DNA of 64,000 nt. Source: an uncultured Eubacteriales bacterium (GTDB lineage Bacteria; Bacillota; Clostridia; Oscillospirales; Acutalibacteraceae). This document shows, piece by piece, positions 8,679 to 19,025 of this stretch. The DNA lies in contig CAKSHH010000011.1 in assembly GCA_934456435.1 (NCBI GenBank), positions 1-64,000 on the forward strand, written 5' to 3'. The number at the start of each line of letters is the position of its first letter. Within the stretch, counting starts at the first letter, position 1. Position numbers and translations under genes: made by a program. A model generated the notes under the pieces. The model was not told the origin of the DNA and did not search any database. It saw only the letters and a list, made by a program, of their open reading frames with translations.

Positions 8679-11219
8679 ATGAAAAAAATCGTTGTCGGAA
8701 TACTCGCGCACGTTGACGCGGGAAAAACAACGCTTGCCGAAGCGATGCTTTACACAACGGGAAAATTGCGGAAGATAGGTCGTGTCGATCACGGTGACAC
8801 GGCTCTGGACACGCATACCCTTGAGCGCGAAAGAGGAATAACGATTTTTGCCAGTCAGGCGGAGTTTACCGTCGGGGACACAAGGGTAACGCTTCTGGAC
8901 ACACCCGGTCATGTCGATTTTTCTTCGGAGACGGAACGAACCCTTGGCGTGCTGGATTATGCGGTGCTTGTTATCAGCGGACTGGACGGAGTTCAGCCGC
9001 ACACAAGGACGCTGTGGAAGCTTTTGAAGCTTTACAATGTGCCGACCTTTGTTTTTGTCACCAAAATGGACTTTGCAAGAAGAGAAAAGGACGATATCAT
9101 TGCCGAGCTCAATTCGGAGCTTGACGGTGATTTTATTGATTTTGCGGCTGAGTCGCGGGACGAGGATATTGCGCTCTGCGACGACTTGCTGACTGAAAAA
9201 TTCCTGAACGGAGAGAAAATAACCGACGGCGAGATTACAAAAGCGGTGAAAGGCAGACTTTTCTTCCCGTGCTTCTTTGGCTCAGGACTGAAGCTGGACG
9301 GAGTGGAGGATTTCCTCAATGCGGTTTCGCGTTACACCGCCGAACCGGATTATCCCGAAGCTTTCGGCGCGAGAGTGTTCAAGATAAGCCACGATCCTCA
9401 GGGCGTTCGCCTGACGCACATAAAGGTGACGGGCGGCCGTCTGCGCGTCCGCGATATCATAAACGATGAAAAGGTGAGCGCGGTCAGGGTGTATTCGGGC
9501 GCTAAGTTCACGGCGAGGGACGCTGCCGAAGCAGGTGAAATCTGCGCGCTGACGGGACTGACAAAAACGCAGAACGGTCAGGGCTTGGGCTTTGAAAAGT
9601 CAGGTGAAAAGCCTGCGCTGGAGCCTGTGATGAATTACCGTGTCGTTTTGCCCGACGGCTGCGATGCCGACACGGTTTTGCCGAAGCTCCGCAAGCTTGA
9701 AGAGGAGGATCCGCAGCTCAACATAACGTGGAACAGCCACTTAAAAGAAATACACGTCGGGCTGATGGGCGATATTCAGGCGGAAATACTCAAGAGCGTT
9801 GTGAATGAGCGCTTCGGCGTAAAGATTGATATTGATTCGGGTCGGGTAATGTATAAGGAAACTATCGAGAATACAGTTGAGGGCGTCGGACACTACGAGC
9901 CGCTCAGACACTACGCCGAGGTTCATCTCATCATGGAGCCTTTGCCGAGGGGCAGCGGACTTGTCTTTAAAAGCGATTGCAGCGAGGACACGCTTGACCG
10001 CAACTGGCAGAGACTTATATTGCTGCACCTGAATGAAAAGCAGCATCTCGGCGTGCTGACGGGCTCGCCGATAACGGATATGAGGATAACCCTTGCCGCG
10101 GGTCGGGCTCACATAAAGCACACTGAGGGCGGCGACTTCCGCCAGGCTACCTACCGCGCAGTGCGGCAGGGACTTATGCAGGCTCGCTCAAAGCTGCTTG
10201 AACCCTATTTTTCTTTCAGACTTGAGGTGCCGAGTGAGCAGATAGGCAGAGCGATAAACGACATCAGAATGAAGTCGGGAACCTTTGATTCACCTGAGGA
10301 AAGCGGAGGAGTTTCGATACTTCGGGGAAAGGCGCCCGTCACGGAGCTGAACGGCTACGCTTCCGAGGTTGCCGCTTACACGGGCGGCAGGGGCAGGCTG
10401 TATTGCGAAAGTGCGGGATATGATGACTGCCACAATGCCGAAAAGGTGATTGCGGAGTTCGGATATGATGCCGAAAGCGATTTGGAAAACACTCCCGATT
10501 CCGTATTCTGCGCCCACGGCGGCGGATTTGCCGTCAAGTGGGACAATGTCGCCGAATATATGCACCTTGAAAGCTGCCTGAAAAAGGAAAAGCCATATAC
10601 CACGGCAGTCAACAAAAGGAATCTCAGAATTGACGACAAAGAGCTTGAAGCGATAATGGAGCGTGAGTTCGGAAAGCCGAGATATGAGCTTTACAGACCG
10701 ACGGCGCAAAAGGAAGAGGATACAAACGAGTCCGTGAACCTCACCGAGCGCAAAAGCTATGTGATAGTTGACGGCTACAACGTCATTTTTGCTTGGGACG
10801 AGCTGAAAAAGCTTGCGGACGGCGACCTTGAGTCGGCGAGACTCAGGCTGATGCAGATTTTGTGCAATTACAGCGCATATACGAAAAACAATGTTGTGCT
10901 TGTGTTCGACGCATACAAGGTGCCGGGGAATGTCGGCGAGAAATTTGACTTTCACAATATTCACGTTGTCTACACAAAGGAACGCGAGCTCGGCGACGTG
11001 TACATTGAAAAGCTCGTTTCCGAGATCGGTAAAAACGACCGCGTTCGTGTTGTGACTTCGGACAACCTGATACAGCTTTCTGCGGTTCGCTTCGGCGTGC
11101 TGAGAATGTCGGCGGCGGAGTTTGAGCGCGAGGTCGATTCCGTCCACGCCAAAATCGGCGAGTTCCTTGAAGAAATGAAGGAGAAAACGCCGCGAACTAA
11201 ATTAAGTGATACGATATAA
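8679..11219 (+). CDS. TetM-like translation GTPase fused to a YacP/Rae1-type NYN nuclease domain
   Basis: About 846 residues from ATG 8679, behind GAGGTG. The N-terminal part is an EF-G/TetM-type GTPase: G1 A-H-V-D-A-G-K-T-T at 10-18, E-R-G-I-T in switch I, D-T-P-G-H at 74-78 and T-K-M-D at 128-131. Domains II to V follow. From about residue 693 to 830 there is a NYN (PIN-like) RNase domain (V-D-G-Y-N-V-I-F-A, V-F-D-A-Y, T-S-D), like YacP/Rae1, which in Bacillus cuts mRNA in the ribosomal A site. Ribosome binding is well supported by the family. Ribosome-linked mRNA cleavage is inferred. True tetracycline resistance is uncertain. Confidence 0.85.
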   Translation: MKKIVVGILAHVDAGKTTLAEAMLYTTGKLRKIGRVDHGDTALDTHTLERERGITIFASQAEFTVGDTRVTLLDTPGHVDFSSETERTLGVLDYAVLVISGLDGVQPHTRTLWKLLKLYNVPTFVFVTKMDFARREKDDIIAELNSELDGDFIDFAAESRDEDIALCDDLLTEKFLNGEKITDGEITKAVKGRLFFPCFFGSGLKLDGVEDFLNAVSRYTAEPDYPEAFGARVFKISHDPQGVRLTHIKVTGGRLRVRDIINDEKVSAVRVYSGAKFTARDAAEAGEICALTGLTKTQNGQGLGFEKSGEKPALEPVMNYRVVLPDGCDADTVLPKLRKLEEEDPQLNITWNSHLKEIHVGLMGDIQAEILKSVVNERFGVKIDIDSGRVMYKETIENTVEGVGHYEPLRHYAEVHLIMEPLPRGSGLVFKSDCSEDTLDRNWQRLILLHLNEKQHLGVLTGSPITDMRITLAAGRAHIKHTEGGDFRQATYRAVRQGLMQARSKLLEPYFSFRLEVPSEQIGRAINDIRMKSGTFDSPEESGGVSILRGKAPVTELNGYASEVAAYTGGRGRLYCESAGYDDCHNAEKVIAEFGYDAESDLENTPDSVFCAHGGGFAVKWDNVAEYMHLESCLKKEKPYTTAVNKRNLRIDDKELEAIMEREFGKPRYELYRPTAQKEEDTNESVNLTERKSYVIVDGYNVIFAWDELKKLADGDLESARLRLMQILCNYSAYTKNNVVLVFDAYKVPGNVGEKFDFHNIHVVYTKERELGDVYIEKLVSEIGKNDRVRVVTSDNLIQLSAVRFGVLRMSAAEFEREVDSVHAKIGEFLEEMKEKTPRTKLSDTI

Positions 11220-11220
11220 A

Positions 11221-11249
11221 AAGGACTGACGCACTTAGCGGCAGTCCTT
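11221..11249. terminator. Terminator between convergent genes
   Basis: AAGGACTG (11221-11228) pairs with CAGTCCTT (11242-11249). The better T-run is on the minus strand, at the end of mfd. Confidence 0.75.
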
Positions 11250-11254
11250 CAATT

Positions 11255-14200
11255 TTATGATTCCTGTTTGGTTTTCGACATAATGTCAAGTGCTTTGCGG
11301 ATAACCGTTAGCTGATCCTCGCCCGGCATAACCTTGACCGCTATGTGCGGCTTGCCCGCGGCGGAAACGGTGATTCTTCCGCGCATAAACTTTGCAAGGC
11401 TTGAGATTTTCTCCATATCAAGCGTCTCGATAAACAGCTTGACATTGCTGCCGGTGCGTCCGATTTCGTAAACGCCCTGGCTGAGTGCGGTGTTTCTCAA
11501 AAGCGAAACGGTAATGAGTCCCTGGACGCTCTGCGGCGGCTCTCCGAAACGGTCGATGAGCTCGTCAAGAACATCGTCGGCATCCTCCTGATCCTTGATG
11601 TCCGCTATCCTGCGGTACATTGCAAGCTTTTGCGGAACATCCTCAATGTAGTCGGCAGGAATGTGAGCGTCGATCGGCAGGTCGATAAGACATTCTTTTT
11701 CGGGAATTGCCTGGATTTCGCCCTTTTCCTCCCTGACTGCCTGGTCGAGCATCTTCAAATACATATCATATCCGACCGATTCCATGTGACCGTGCTGCTG
11801 TGCGCCGAGAATGTTTCCGGCACCTCTGATTTCAAGGTCACGCATTGCAATGTGGAAGCCTGAGCCGAACTCGGTGTATTCGCGGATTGCAGTCAGTCTC
11901 TTGGCGGCAACGTCGGTCAGTTCCTTGCCGCGTCTGAATGTGAAATATGCACTTGCACGGCGCGAAGAACGTCCGACGCGTCCTCTGATTTGATGAAGCT
12001 GGGCAAGACCGAGCCTGTCGGCGTCCTCAATGATGAGTGTGTTTACGTTCGGCACATCGACGCCCGTTTCAATTATGGTCGTGCAGACGAGGACGTCTAT
12101 ATCGCCCTCAAGCAGGTCGCGCCAAATATCGCTGAGCTTGTCCTCGGTCATCTGACCGTGGGCGACGGCAATATTTGCGTCGGGCAAAAATTCTCTCAGC
12201 TTCATTGCCATTCGTTCTATCGTTTCCGTGCGGTTGTGCAGGTAGTAAACCTGACCGCCGCGGCGAAGCTCGGAGGTGATTGCCTGAACGATAACGTCAA
12301 AGTTGTATTCGATAACATACGTCTGAACAGGGTGTCTGTCGTGAGGCGCTTCTTCCAAAATCGACATATCTCTGATTCCGCTCATTGCCATATTCAGCGT
12401 TCGCGGAATCGGTGTTGCGCTGAGCGTGAGAACGTCGACCGTGGGGTACTGTTCCTTCAGCTTTTCTTTCTGTGCCACGCCGAAACGCTGTTCCTCGTCG
12501 ACAATTATCAGTCCGAGGTCGCGGAACTCAATGTCCTTTGAAATGAGCCGGTGAGTTCCGACGATTATATCAACGTAACCGCGCTTTAAATCCTGCTTGA
12601 TTTTTTTCTGCTGGTTTGTGGGAACGAAGCGTGAGATCATCTGCGCTTCGATCGGGAAGCCCTCAAAACGCTTGCATATTGTTTGGTAATGCTGGAGGGC
12701 AAGTATGGTCGTCGGCACCAGAATTGCGCATTGCTTGCCGTCGGCAACGCATTTGAATGCGGCTCTGAGCGCAACCTCTGTTTTTCCGAAGCCTACGTCG
12801 CCGCAGAGAAGCCTGTCCATCGGATACGGCTTTTCCATATCGTTTTTAATCTCCTGAATACAGCGGAGCTGGTCGTCGGTTTCTTCAAATTCAAATCGGC
12901 GCTCAAAATCGTTCTGCATATCAATATCGGGGGAGAATGCGTGCCCCTTGAGCTGTGTGCGCTTTGAATAGAGGTCGATCAATTCCTGAGCGATATCCTT
13001 GACGGCGGAACGCACCCTTGAACGCGTTTTCTGCCATTCCTTGCCGCCGAGCTTGTTGAGCTTGACCGTGCCGTTTTCGCTCTTGGAACCGATGTAGCGC
13101 GAGACCTGGTCGAGCTGGGTAACGGGAACGTACAGTACGTCGCCCTTGTCATATTTAATTTTGATATAGTCCTTGATATTGCCGTCGGCTTCAAGGCTCG
13201 TTATGCCCTCAAAAATTCCTATACCGTGAGCCGTGTGGACAATGTAGTCGCCCTTGTGCAGGTCCTCAAGCGAGTTGAAGACCGCCGCCTTGTTGACCTT
13301 TTTCTTGGATTTTTTGACGGGAAGCGCGATTCGGCTTCCGTAGGTTATGACGGTGAGGTTGGCATCGGGGTATTCAAATCCTGCGGAAAATCCGCCCGGC
13401 AAAACAATAACCTTGTTCGGAATAAGCTCTTCGGGGGGAGCAGGCATATATGACGCAGAAAAGCCCTCGCCGCACAAATCGGCGGCAAGACCCTGAGCCG
13501 ATTTTTCGGTACCTGCAATGACAAAGACCGAATGACCCTTTTTGTGATACATCGGCTTGATGTCGTCAATCAGCACGTTCATTGAACCGTTCCACGGCGA
13601 AAACTGACGTGCGTTAAAGGTGACAAGTCCCTTGACGGGCGTGTCAAACGAACCTCTTGCAATGTTGTCGAGGTAAACCGCGCCGAGGTCGTCGTAAATG
13701 CGTAAAAGCTCACTAAATTCAAGCATAAAGCGGTCAAGACCCTTTATGATGATGCCCTCTTCGATGAACGCCTTGAGCTCCTCATGGAAAAGCTCAAGCG
13801 CGGCGTTGGCGTGCTCCTTGACGGCAAAGCTTTCGCTGACAAACAGCAGGGGCTCGTCTATATAGTCAAAAATTGTCGCCGCACAGGGGTAGATAAGCGG
13901 CAGATATCTGTCGATGTTGGCAAGATGAACTCCGCCGTTGAGCTTGTCGAGATCGGCGGCAAGAAGCTGCTTTGCCTGTACAGAGCCTTTGCCCTTGGTT
14001 TTGCCGATCTGCTCCTCAATGAGGTCGGCAAGGCGAACGGGGTTGCAGCATATCTCGTTCGCGGGTGTGATAACCACCGACGAGGTCGAGTCGATGCGCC
14101 GCTGGGTTTCCGTGTCAAAGGTGGAAAGGCAGTCAATACTGTCGCCCCAGAACTCAACTCTGTACGGATTGGCGCAGTCGGGCGAGAAAATGTCGATTAT

Positions 14201-14734
14201 TCCGCCCCTTACGGCGAACTGACCCGAACCGTCAACCTGAGTGCTTCTTGTGTATCCGGCATTGATAAGGCGGTCGATAAGCTCGTCCTGCTCGACGGTC
14301 TCATCGACGCGGAGCGTAATTCGCTTTGCGATAAGCTCTTCGGGCGGAATGGTGAGCTGCAATGCCGCTTCGACCGAGCAGACGACCGCGCGGACGCTTC
14401 CGTCAACAAGATGACCGAGCACGCTCAGTCTCGTGTGCTCGTAGTCGCGCGATTTGATGTCGTCGGGGCGCAGGGATATGTCTCCGGCTGGATACATAAC
14501 GGCATCACAGCCAAAGGCGTTGAGATCCTTGCAGATCTTTGTTGCCTGAGCTTCGTCAGGCGTAATTATTATTGCTTTGTGTGGTGAAAGATCCTGACAT
14601 ATTGCCGAGACAACGTGCGCCTTGTGAATCTGCGACAGACCGAGCGCGCCGGCAGGAAGCCGACGATTGGTTATGTTGTACAGCAGTGAGCGGTATTCCT
14701 CAAGACCTTTCAGAGCTTTTGTAAAACAGGACAT
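11255..14734 (-). CDS. mfd: Transcription-repair coupling factor Mfd
   Basis: A 1159-residue protein of full family length. It has an N-terminal UvrB-like module (R-G-G-I-I-D-I-F-S-P), a CarD-like RNA polymerase-interacting domain (about 490-560, G-D-Y-I-V-H-T-A-H-G-I-G), then a RecG-like translocase with Walker A G-D-V-G-F-G-K-T, the D-E-E-Q box and the R-G-R-V-G-R-S motif VI. It pushes stalled RNA polymerase off DNA lesions and recruits the UvrABC excision system. The HAD gene ends upstream in the same direction and may share its transcript. Confidence 0.97.
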   Translation of the reverse strand: MSCFTKALKGLEEYRSLLYNITNRRLPAGALGLSQIHKAHVVSAICQDLSPHKAIIITPDEAQATKICKDLNAFGCDAVMYPAGDISLRPDDIKSRDYEHTRLSVLGHLVDGSVRAVVCSVEAALQLTIPPEELIAKRITLRVDETVEQDELIDRLINAGYTRSTQVDGSGQFAVRGGIIDIFSPDCANPYRVEFWGDSIDCLSTFDTETQRRIDSTSSVVITPANEICCNPVRLADLIEEQIGKTKGKGSVQAKQLLAADLDKLNGGVHLANIDRYLPLIYPCAATIFDYIDEPLLFVSESFAVKEHANAALELFHEELKAFIEEGIIIKGLDRFMLEFSELLRIYDDLGAVYLDNIARGSFDTPVKGLVTFNARQFSPWNGSMNVLIDDIKPMYHKKGHSVFVIAGTEKSAQGLAADLCGEGFSASYMPAPPEELIPNKVIVLPGGFSAGFEYPDANLTVITYGSRIALPVKKSKKKVNKAAVFNSLEDLHKGDYIVHTAHGIGIFEGITSLEADGNIKDYIKIKYDKGDVLYVPVTQLDQVSRYIGSKSENGTVKLNKLGGKEWQKTRSRVRSAVKDIAQELIDLYSKRTQLKGHAFSPDIDMQNDFERRFEFEETDDQLRCIQEIKNDMEKPYPMDRLLCGDVGFGKTEVALRAAFKCVADGKQCAILVPTTILALQHYQTICKRFEGFPIEAQMISRFVPTNQQKKIKQDLKRGYVDIIVGTHRLISKDIEFRDLGLIIVDEEQRFGVAQKEKLKEQYPTVDVLTLSATPIPRTLNMAMSGIRDMSILEEAPHDRHPVQTYVIEYNFDVIVQAITSELRRGGQVYYLHNRTETIERMAMKLREFLPDANIAVAHGQMTEDKLSDIWRDLLEGDIDVLVCTTIIETGVDVPNVNTLIIEDADRLGLAQLHQIRGRVGRSSRRASAYFTFRRGKELTDVAAKRLTAIREYTEFGSGFHIAMRDLEIRGAGNILGAQQHGHMESVGYDMYLKMLDQAVREEKGEIQAIPEKECLIDLPIDAHIPADYIEDVPQKLAMYRRIADIKDQEDADDVLDELIDRFGEPPQSVQGLITVSLLRNTALSQGVYEIGRTGSNVKLFIETLDMEKISSLAKFMRGRITVSAAGKPHIAVKVMPGEDQLTVIRKALDIMSKTKQES

Positions 14735-14744
14735 TATAAGCTCC

Positions 14745-15353
14745 TTATATGTTAATGTTATTTTTTTGCATGGCTTCTTTCAGCTTTTTAAAGTCGCGGT
14801 CTGCAAAGCAATAGGCTTTCATTCCGAGACGTTCCGCCGTTTCGATGTTATTCGGCATATCGTCGATGAAAAAGCATTCATTCGGCGCAAGCGAAAACTC
14901 CCTGAACAGCGTTTTGTAGATTTCCTCTCCTGGCTTAACTTCATTATAAAATGCCGAGATGATAAAACCGTCGAAATATGTAAACGCAGGCACACTTTTT
15001 TTGAAGTCGTTGAACCAGTCGGGACAGTTGGAAAGGAGATAAATACGGTAGCCGTTCTCTTTCAGGCGTTTTACGATCGGAAACATCTCGTCAATCGGCG
15101 GCATTTCCGCCTCGCGGTCGAGAACCATTTTCCTGACCTCCGAGTGAAGAGAGTCGGGCAGGCGCGCGCACATTTTTCCGAGGGCGTCCTCAACGGAGTA
15201 TGTGCCCTTGTCCATCAACTGCCACTCAGGCGAAAGATAGACGTTTTGATTGACAAGCTCCCTGTATTCGGGTGCAAAATGCTTGCTGAGCGAGCGGGCA
15301 GGATTGAAGTCAATCAGAACTCCGCCCATATCGAAAACTATATTTTTAATCAT
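14745..15353 (-). CDS. HAD-superfamily hydrolase
   Basis: A 202-residue protein beginning with the HAD motif I D-M-G-G-V-L; motif IV appears as F-F-I-D-D-M-P-N-N near residue 158. The spacing fits the small-molecule phosphatase/epoxide hydrolase-like HAD group. Note that the usual first Asp pair is D-M-G rather than D-x-D, as in several haloacid dehalogenase-like members. Substrate unknown. Confidence 0.8.
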   Translation of the reverse strand: MIKNIVFDMGGVLIDFNPARSLSKHFAPEYRELVNQNVYLSPEWQLMDKGTYSVEDALGKMCARLPDSLHSEVRKMVLDREAEMPPIDEMFPIVKRLKENGYRIYLLSNCPDWFNDFKKSVPAFTYFDGFIISAFYNEVKPGEEIYKTLFREFSLAPNECFFIDDMPNNIETAERLGMKAYCFADRDFKKLKEAMQKNNINI

Positions 15354-15509
15354 AGAGTGTCCTCCGCTTTTCGGTACTTTCCTAAAATAATATTATATAA
15401 CAGAATGTCAAAAAAATCAATTCGGCACGGATAAAAATAAAAGCAAAGCCATTGATTCATTATGTGACAATAAAATGTCCGAAAACACGGCAGATAAAGG
15501 AAAATTTCC

Positions 15510-15538
15510 TTGAACTTTTGTACATTCCGTGATAAACT
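15510..15538 (+). promoter_or_regulatory. Candidate promoter for the ABC/acyl ligase pair
   Basis: TTGAAC (15510-15515), 17 bases, then TAAACT (15533-15538), 33 bases before the start codon. A near-consensus sigma-A site. Confidence 0.5.
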
Positions 15539-15571
15539 TAATATATATTGTCTAAAGGATCGGGAAGGCTA

Positions 15572-17296
15572 ATGAGCAAAAAAAGCTATCGGTCTCTTTT
15601 CGGAGATATGGTAACCGAATGGAAATGGATATTGCGGAATGCACGCCGATATTGGTGGTGCATAGTTTTGTATGCCTTCCTCGGAATGCTCGGAACCGTC
15701 ATGGGGCTTGCCGTTTCGGTTTTTTCAAAGCGGCTGATTGACGATGTCGTCGGACACAGCACGGGCACGATAGTCAGCTCGGCTCTGTGCGTCGTCGGTC
15801 TTGCACTCGGTCAGATCGTTTTCAATGCGGTCACCTCGTGGATCACGGCGGTCATCGGCACGCGGGCGAACAACGAAATGAGAACCGAGGTTTTCTCAAA
15901 GGTTCTCGGCGGCCGCTGGGAGGAAGTTTCAAAGTTTCATTCTGGTGATCTCCTCAATCGGCTTGAGGGCGATGTTTCTACGGTTTCAAACGGAATGATA
16001 GGCTTCATACCGAACGTCATAATCAAGGCGCTTCAGTTTTTCGGCGCGTTGGGCATAGTGCTCTATTATGACAGGACAATGGCGGTGCTTGCGCTTCTGA
16101 GTGCGCCGATACTTGTTTTTTCGTCCAGATATATGGTGAGAACCATGCGTAAATTCAGCAGGGAAAGCCGTGAGCTGAACGGAAAAATACTTTCGTACAG
16201 CGAGGAATCGCTCAGAAATCTGCAGGTCATCAAGGCGTTTGATATAACGGGACAGTACATAAAGAACTTCAAGAGCCTTTTGGCGCATTACAGAGGTGTC
16301 AGGCTGAAATACGAAAAGTTTTCGGTGCTGATGACGCTTACACTTTCCGTGATAGGACTTGTCGTTTCCTATGCCTGCTACGGCTGGGGTGTGTGGAGAC
16401 TGTGGCAGGGCGCAATCACGTTCGGCACAATGACACTCTTCCTCCAGCTTTCGGGCACGCTGAGCGCGTCGTTTTCGGGACTTGTTTCGCTTGCTCCGAC
16501 GGCGATAAGCATCGCAACCTCGGCAGGCAGAATCAAGGAAATCACCGAGCGCGAGACGGAAAACGATGCCGACAAGCAAAAGGCCTCGGATATGCTGAAA
16601 AAGGGCTCAATCGGAGTCTATGCGGACAATGTTTCATTCACATACAGCGACGGCGAGAGCGCGGTGCTCGATTCGGTGAGCTTTTTTGCGCGGCCGGGCG
16701 AGACGATTGCCTTTGTAGGCCCGTCGGGTGAGGGTAAGACCACGGTTTTGCGCCTCCTGCTCGGACTTCTTGTGCCGCAAAGCGGAGAAATGATTTTTGA
16801 AACAGGCGACGGCGAAAGAATTTCCGCTTCCGACAGCACGCGCCGTTTTTGTTCCTATGTTCCGCAGAAAAACGGAACGTTCACGGGTACGATTGCGGAA
16901 AATTTGCGAGCGGTCAATCCTGAAGCAACGGACGAAGAGCTCGAAAGCGCGCTGAAAGCGGCGGATTTGTGGGACTTTGTTTCCACGCTCCCGAACGGGG
17001 TAAACTCCTTCGTCGGCGAAAACGGAGTGAATTTTTCAGAGGGACAGGCACAGAGAATTTCCATTGCGCGCGCCCTGCTGCGTAAAGCTCCGATACTGAT
17101 AATGGACGAAGCGACATCGGCTCTGGACGCCGAAACGGAAGCGAGGGTGCTCAAAAACATAATGGGCAGCTCCGAGAGAACCTGTATTCTCACAACTCAC
17201 AGAGACAGTATGCTTAAATACTGCGACAGAATATATAGAATCACTCATGACGGAAAAACAGAAGAATTGAAGAACAAAACGGAGGAAATAGAATGA
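15572..17296 (+). CDS. ABC exporter, fused membrane and ATPase domains
   Basis: About 574 residues from ATG 15572. Six membrane helices (residues 25-310) precede a nucleotide-binding domain with Walker A G-P-S-G-E-G-K-T-T, a signature-like F-S-E-G-Q-A-Q-R (variant of L-S-G-G-Q), Walker B I-L-I-M-D-E-A-T and a switch His in L-T-T-H-R. It is a half-transporter that must dimerise. It overlaps the acyl-activating gene by four bases, so the pair may handle a lipid or peptide product; this is inference. Confidence 0.88.
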   Translation: MSKKSYRSLFGDMVTEWKWILRNARRYWWCIVLYAFLGMLGTVMGLAVSVFSKRLIDDVVGHSTGTIVSSALCVVGLALGQIVFNAVTSWITAVIGTRANNEMRTEVFSKVLGGRWEEVSKFHSGDLLNRLEGDVSTVSNGMIGFIPNVIIKALQFFGALGIVLYYDRTMAVLALLSAPILVFSSRYMVRTMRKFSRESRELNGKILSYSEESLRNLQVIKAFDITGQYIKNFKSLLAHYRGVRLKYEKFSVLMTLTLSVIGLVVSYACYGWGVWRLWQGAITFGTMTLFLQLSGTLSASFSGLVSLAPTAISIATSAGRIKEITERETENDADKQKASDMLKKGSIGVYADNVSFTYSDGESAVLDSVSFFARPGETIAFVGPSGEGKTTVLRLLLGLLVPQSGEMIFETGDGERISASDSTRRFCSYVPQKNGTFTGTIAENLRAVNPEATDEELESALKAADLWDFVSTLPNGVNSFVGENGVNFSEGQAQRISIARALLRKAPILIMDEATSALDAETEARVLKNIMGSSERTCILTTHRDSMLKYCDRIYRITHDGKTEELKNKTEEIE

Positions 17297-18921
17297 AATC
17301 AAAGGTCAATTTCAAGCAGTACGGCACATTCCCCGACATGGACACGGTAAAGGAAATTGTTATTTACGGTGCCAAAAAAGGACAGGACAAGAAGCAATAT
17401 ATGTTCAAGGACTTTGACGGGAATGTTTGCACAAAGACGTTTGACGAGGTGTTTTATGACGCTACCGGTCTCGGTCAGCACCTTTACACCCTCGGAATGA
17501 AGAACAAGAAGGTTGCGATCCTCAGCGAAAACAGCTACTATTGGATCGCAGCTTTTTATTCGATTGCAACCGGCAAGATGACCGCTATTCCGCTTGATCC
17601 GAAGCTGACGGACGCCGATCTGACCGATCTGATGGTCAGGAGCGGCTGCAACGCGATATACTACACCAAGGATTTTTCCTCGGCGATTGAGATGATGAAA
17701 AACACCGACGGCGTAAAGCTCACGGAATATCTGCCGATGGAGGACTTCGACAAGCTGGTAGAAGCTGGACACAGCGAGCTCGCGAACGGTGCGGATAACT
17801 ACCTCGATGACGAAGTGAACGCCGACGACCTCGGCTTCATTGTTTACACGTCGGGAACGACGGGCAAGAGCAAGGGCGTTATGCTTTCACAGAAAAATGT
17901 TGCGTCAAACGCAATAGCAACCTGCCGCGCGATGACGGCGAGCCAAACGGTCGCATTCCTGCCGTTTAACCACACTCTTTCGTGGGCGAGCGCGCTTTTT
18001 GCAAGTCCGCTTCTTGCCGAGTGGGGATATATATGCGGCAACCTCAGAAACCTGCAAAAGGATATGGCGGAATATCATCCTCAGCACATAACCGCCGTAC
18101 CGCTTGCCGTTGAAACGATATACAAGAAAATTTGGTTCACGGCGAGAAAGAGCGGCAAGGACGCGAAGCTTGAAAAGGGCTTGAAGCTCAGCAAGTTCCT
18201 GATGAAGCTCGGAATAGACATCAGACGCAAGCTTTTCGGTGAGGTTATCGACAATCTCGGCGGCAAGCTGGAAATGATAATCTGCGGCGGCGCGTTCCTC
18301 GACCCGAAATACGAAAAAGGACTTTACGATATGGGCATACAGGTAATAAACGGCTACGGCACAACTGAGTGCGCGCCGATAATAACCTGCAACCGACTCA
18401 ACAATTTCAAGTTTGGCAGCGCGGGATATGCGCTTGAATGTAACGAGATAAAGATAAACGAGCCCGACGAGGACGGAGTCGGCGAAATCCTGGTCAAGGG
18501 CACCAACGTTATGATGGGCTACTACAACGAGCCTGAGGCAACCGCCGAAGCGTTTGAGGACGGTTGGTTTAAGACGGGTGATCACGGCTACCTTGACAAG
18601 GACGGTTTCCTTTTCCTGCGCGGCAGAAAGAAAAATCTGATTATCCTCAGCAACGGAAAAAATGTTTCGCCGGAGGAAATTGAGGACAAGCTTTCGACGA
18701 TTGACTATGTAAAGGAAGTCCTTGTCTATGAAGAGGACGGAGCGATAACCGCTGAATTTTATCTTGATACGGTTGAAACTCCGGACGCAAAGGACAGACT
18801 GAAAAAAGATGTCAGAGCCGTAAATCTTCAGCTCCCGGCGTACAAGCAGGTCACCCGCACAAAGCTTCGCGATACGGAGTTCCCGAAAACGACCACGCTG
18901 AAAATCAAAAGAAATTATTAA
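17293..18921 (+). CDS. AMP-binding enzyme, acyl-CoA synthetase-like
   Basis: A 542-residue adenylate-forming enzyme. The P-loop Y-T-S-G-T-T-G-K-S-K-G-V, the G-Y-G-T-T-E A5 motif, T-G-D-H-G-Y and the C-terminal G-R-K-K-N-L-I hinge region are all present. The family activates a carboxylate with ATP and usually transfers it to CoA; long-chain fatty acids are the likely substrate class. The start overlaps the stop of the ABC exporter (ATGA), so co-translation is likely. Confidence 0.87.
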   Translation: MKSKVNFKQYGTFPDMDTVKEIVIYGAKKGQDKKQYMFKDFDGNVCTKTFDEVFYDATGLGQHLYTLGMKNKKVAILSENSYYWIAAFYSIATGKMTAIPLDPKLTDADLTDLMVRSGCNAIYYTKDFSSAIEMMKNTDGVKLTEYLPMEDFDKLVEAGHSELANGADNYLDDEVNADDLGFIVYTSGTTGKSKGVMLSQKNVASNAIATCRAMTASQTVAFLPFNHTLSWASALFASPLLAEWGYICGNLRNLQKDMAEYHPQHITAVPLAVETIYKKIWFTARKSGKDAKLEKGLKLSKFLMKLGIDIRRKLFGEVIDNLGGKLEMIICGGAFLDPKYEKGLYDMGIQVINGYGTTECAPIITCNRLNNFKFGSAGYALECNEIKINEPDEDGVGEILVKGTNVMMGYYNEPEATAEAFEDGWFKTGDHGYLDKDGFLFLRGRKKNLIILSNGKNVSPEEIEDKLSTIDYVKEVLVYEEDGAITAEFYLDTVETPDAKDRLKKDVRAVNLQLPAYKQVTRTKLRDTEFPKTTTLKIKRNY

Positions 18922-18957
18922 GGCAACACCGCACAATCAGGGTGTGCGGATTGCCTT
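18920..18957 (+). terminator. Hairpin after the acyl synthetase gene
   Basis: AAGGCAA pairs with TTGCCTT and CCGCAC with GTGCGG inside. It begins at the stop codon. The downstream T-tract is weak. Confidence 0.6.
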
Positions 18958-18963
18958 AAAAAA

Positions 18964-18999
18964 CAGACCGCATAAAACAAACAAGTTTTATGCGGTCTG
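18964..18999. terminator. Second strong hairpin
   Basis: A perfect 15-bp stem (18964-18978 with 18985-18999) with a six-base loop. It stands between convergent transcripts. Confidence 0.7.
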
Positions 19000-19025
19000 T
19001 GTGTTTGTTTAATGAAAAATACAAG

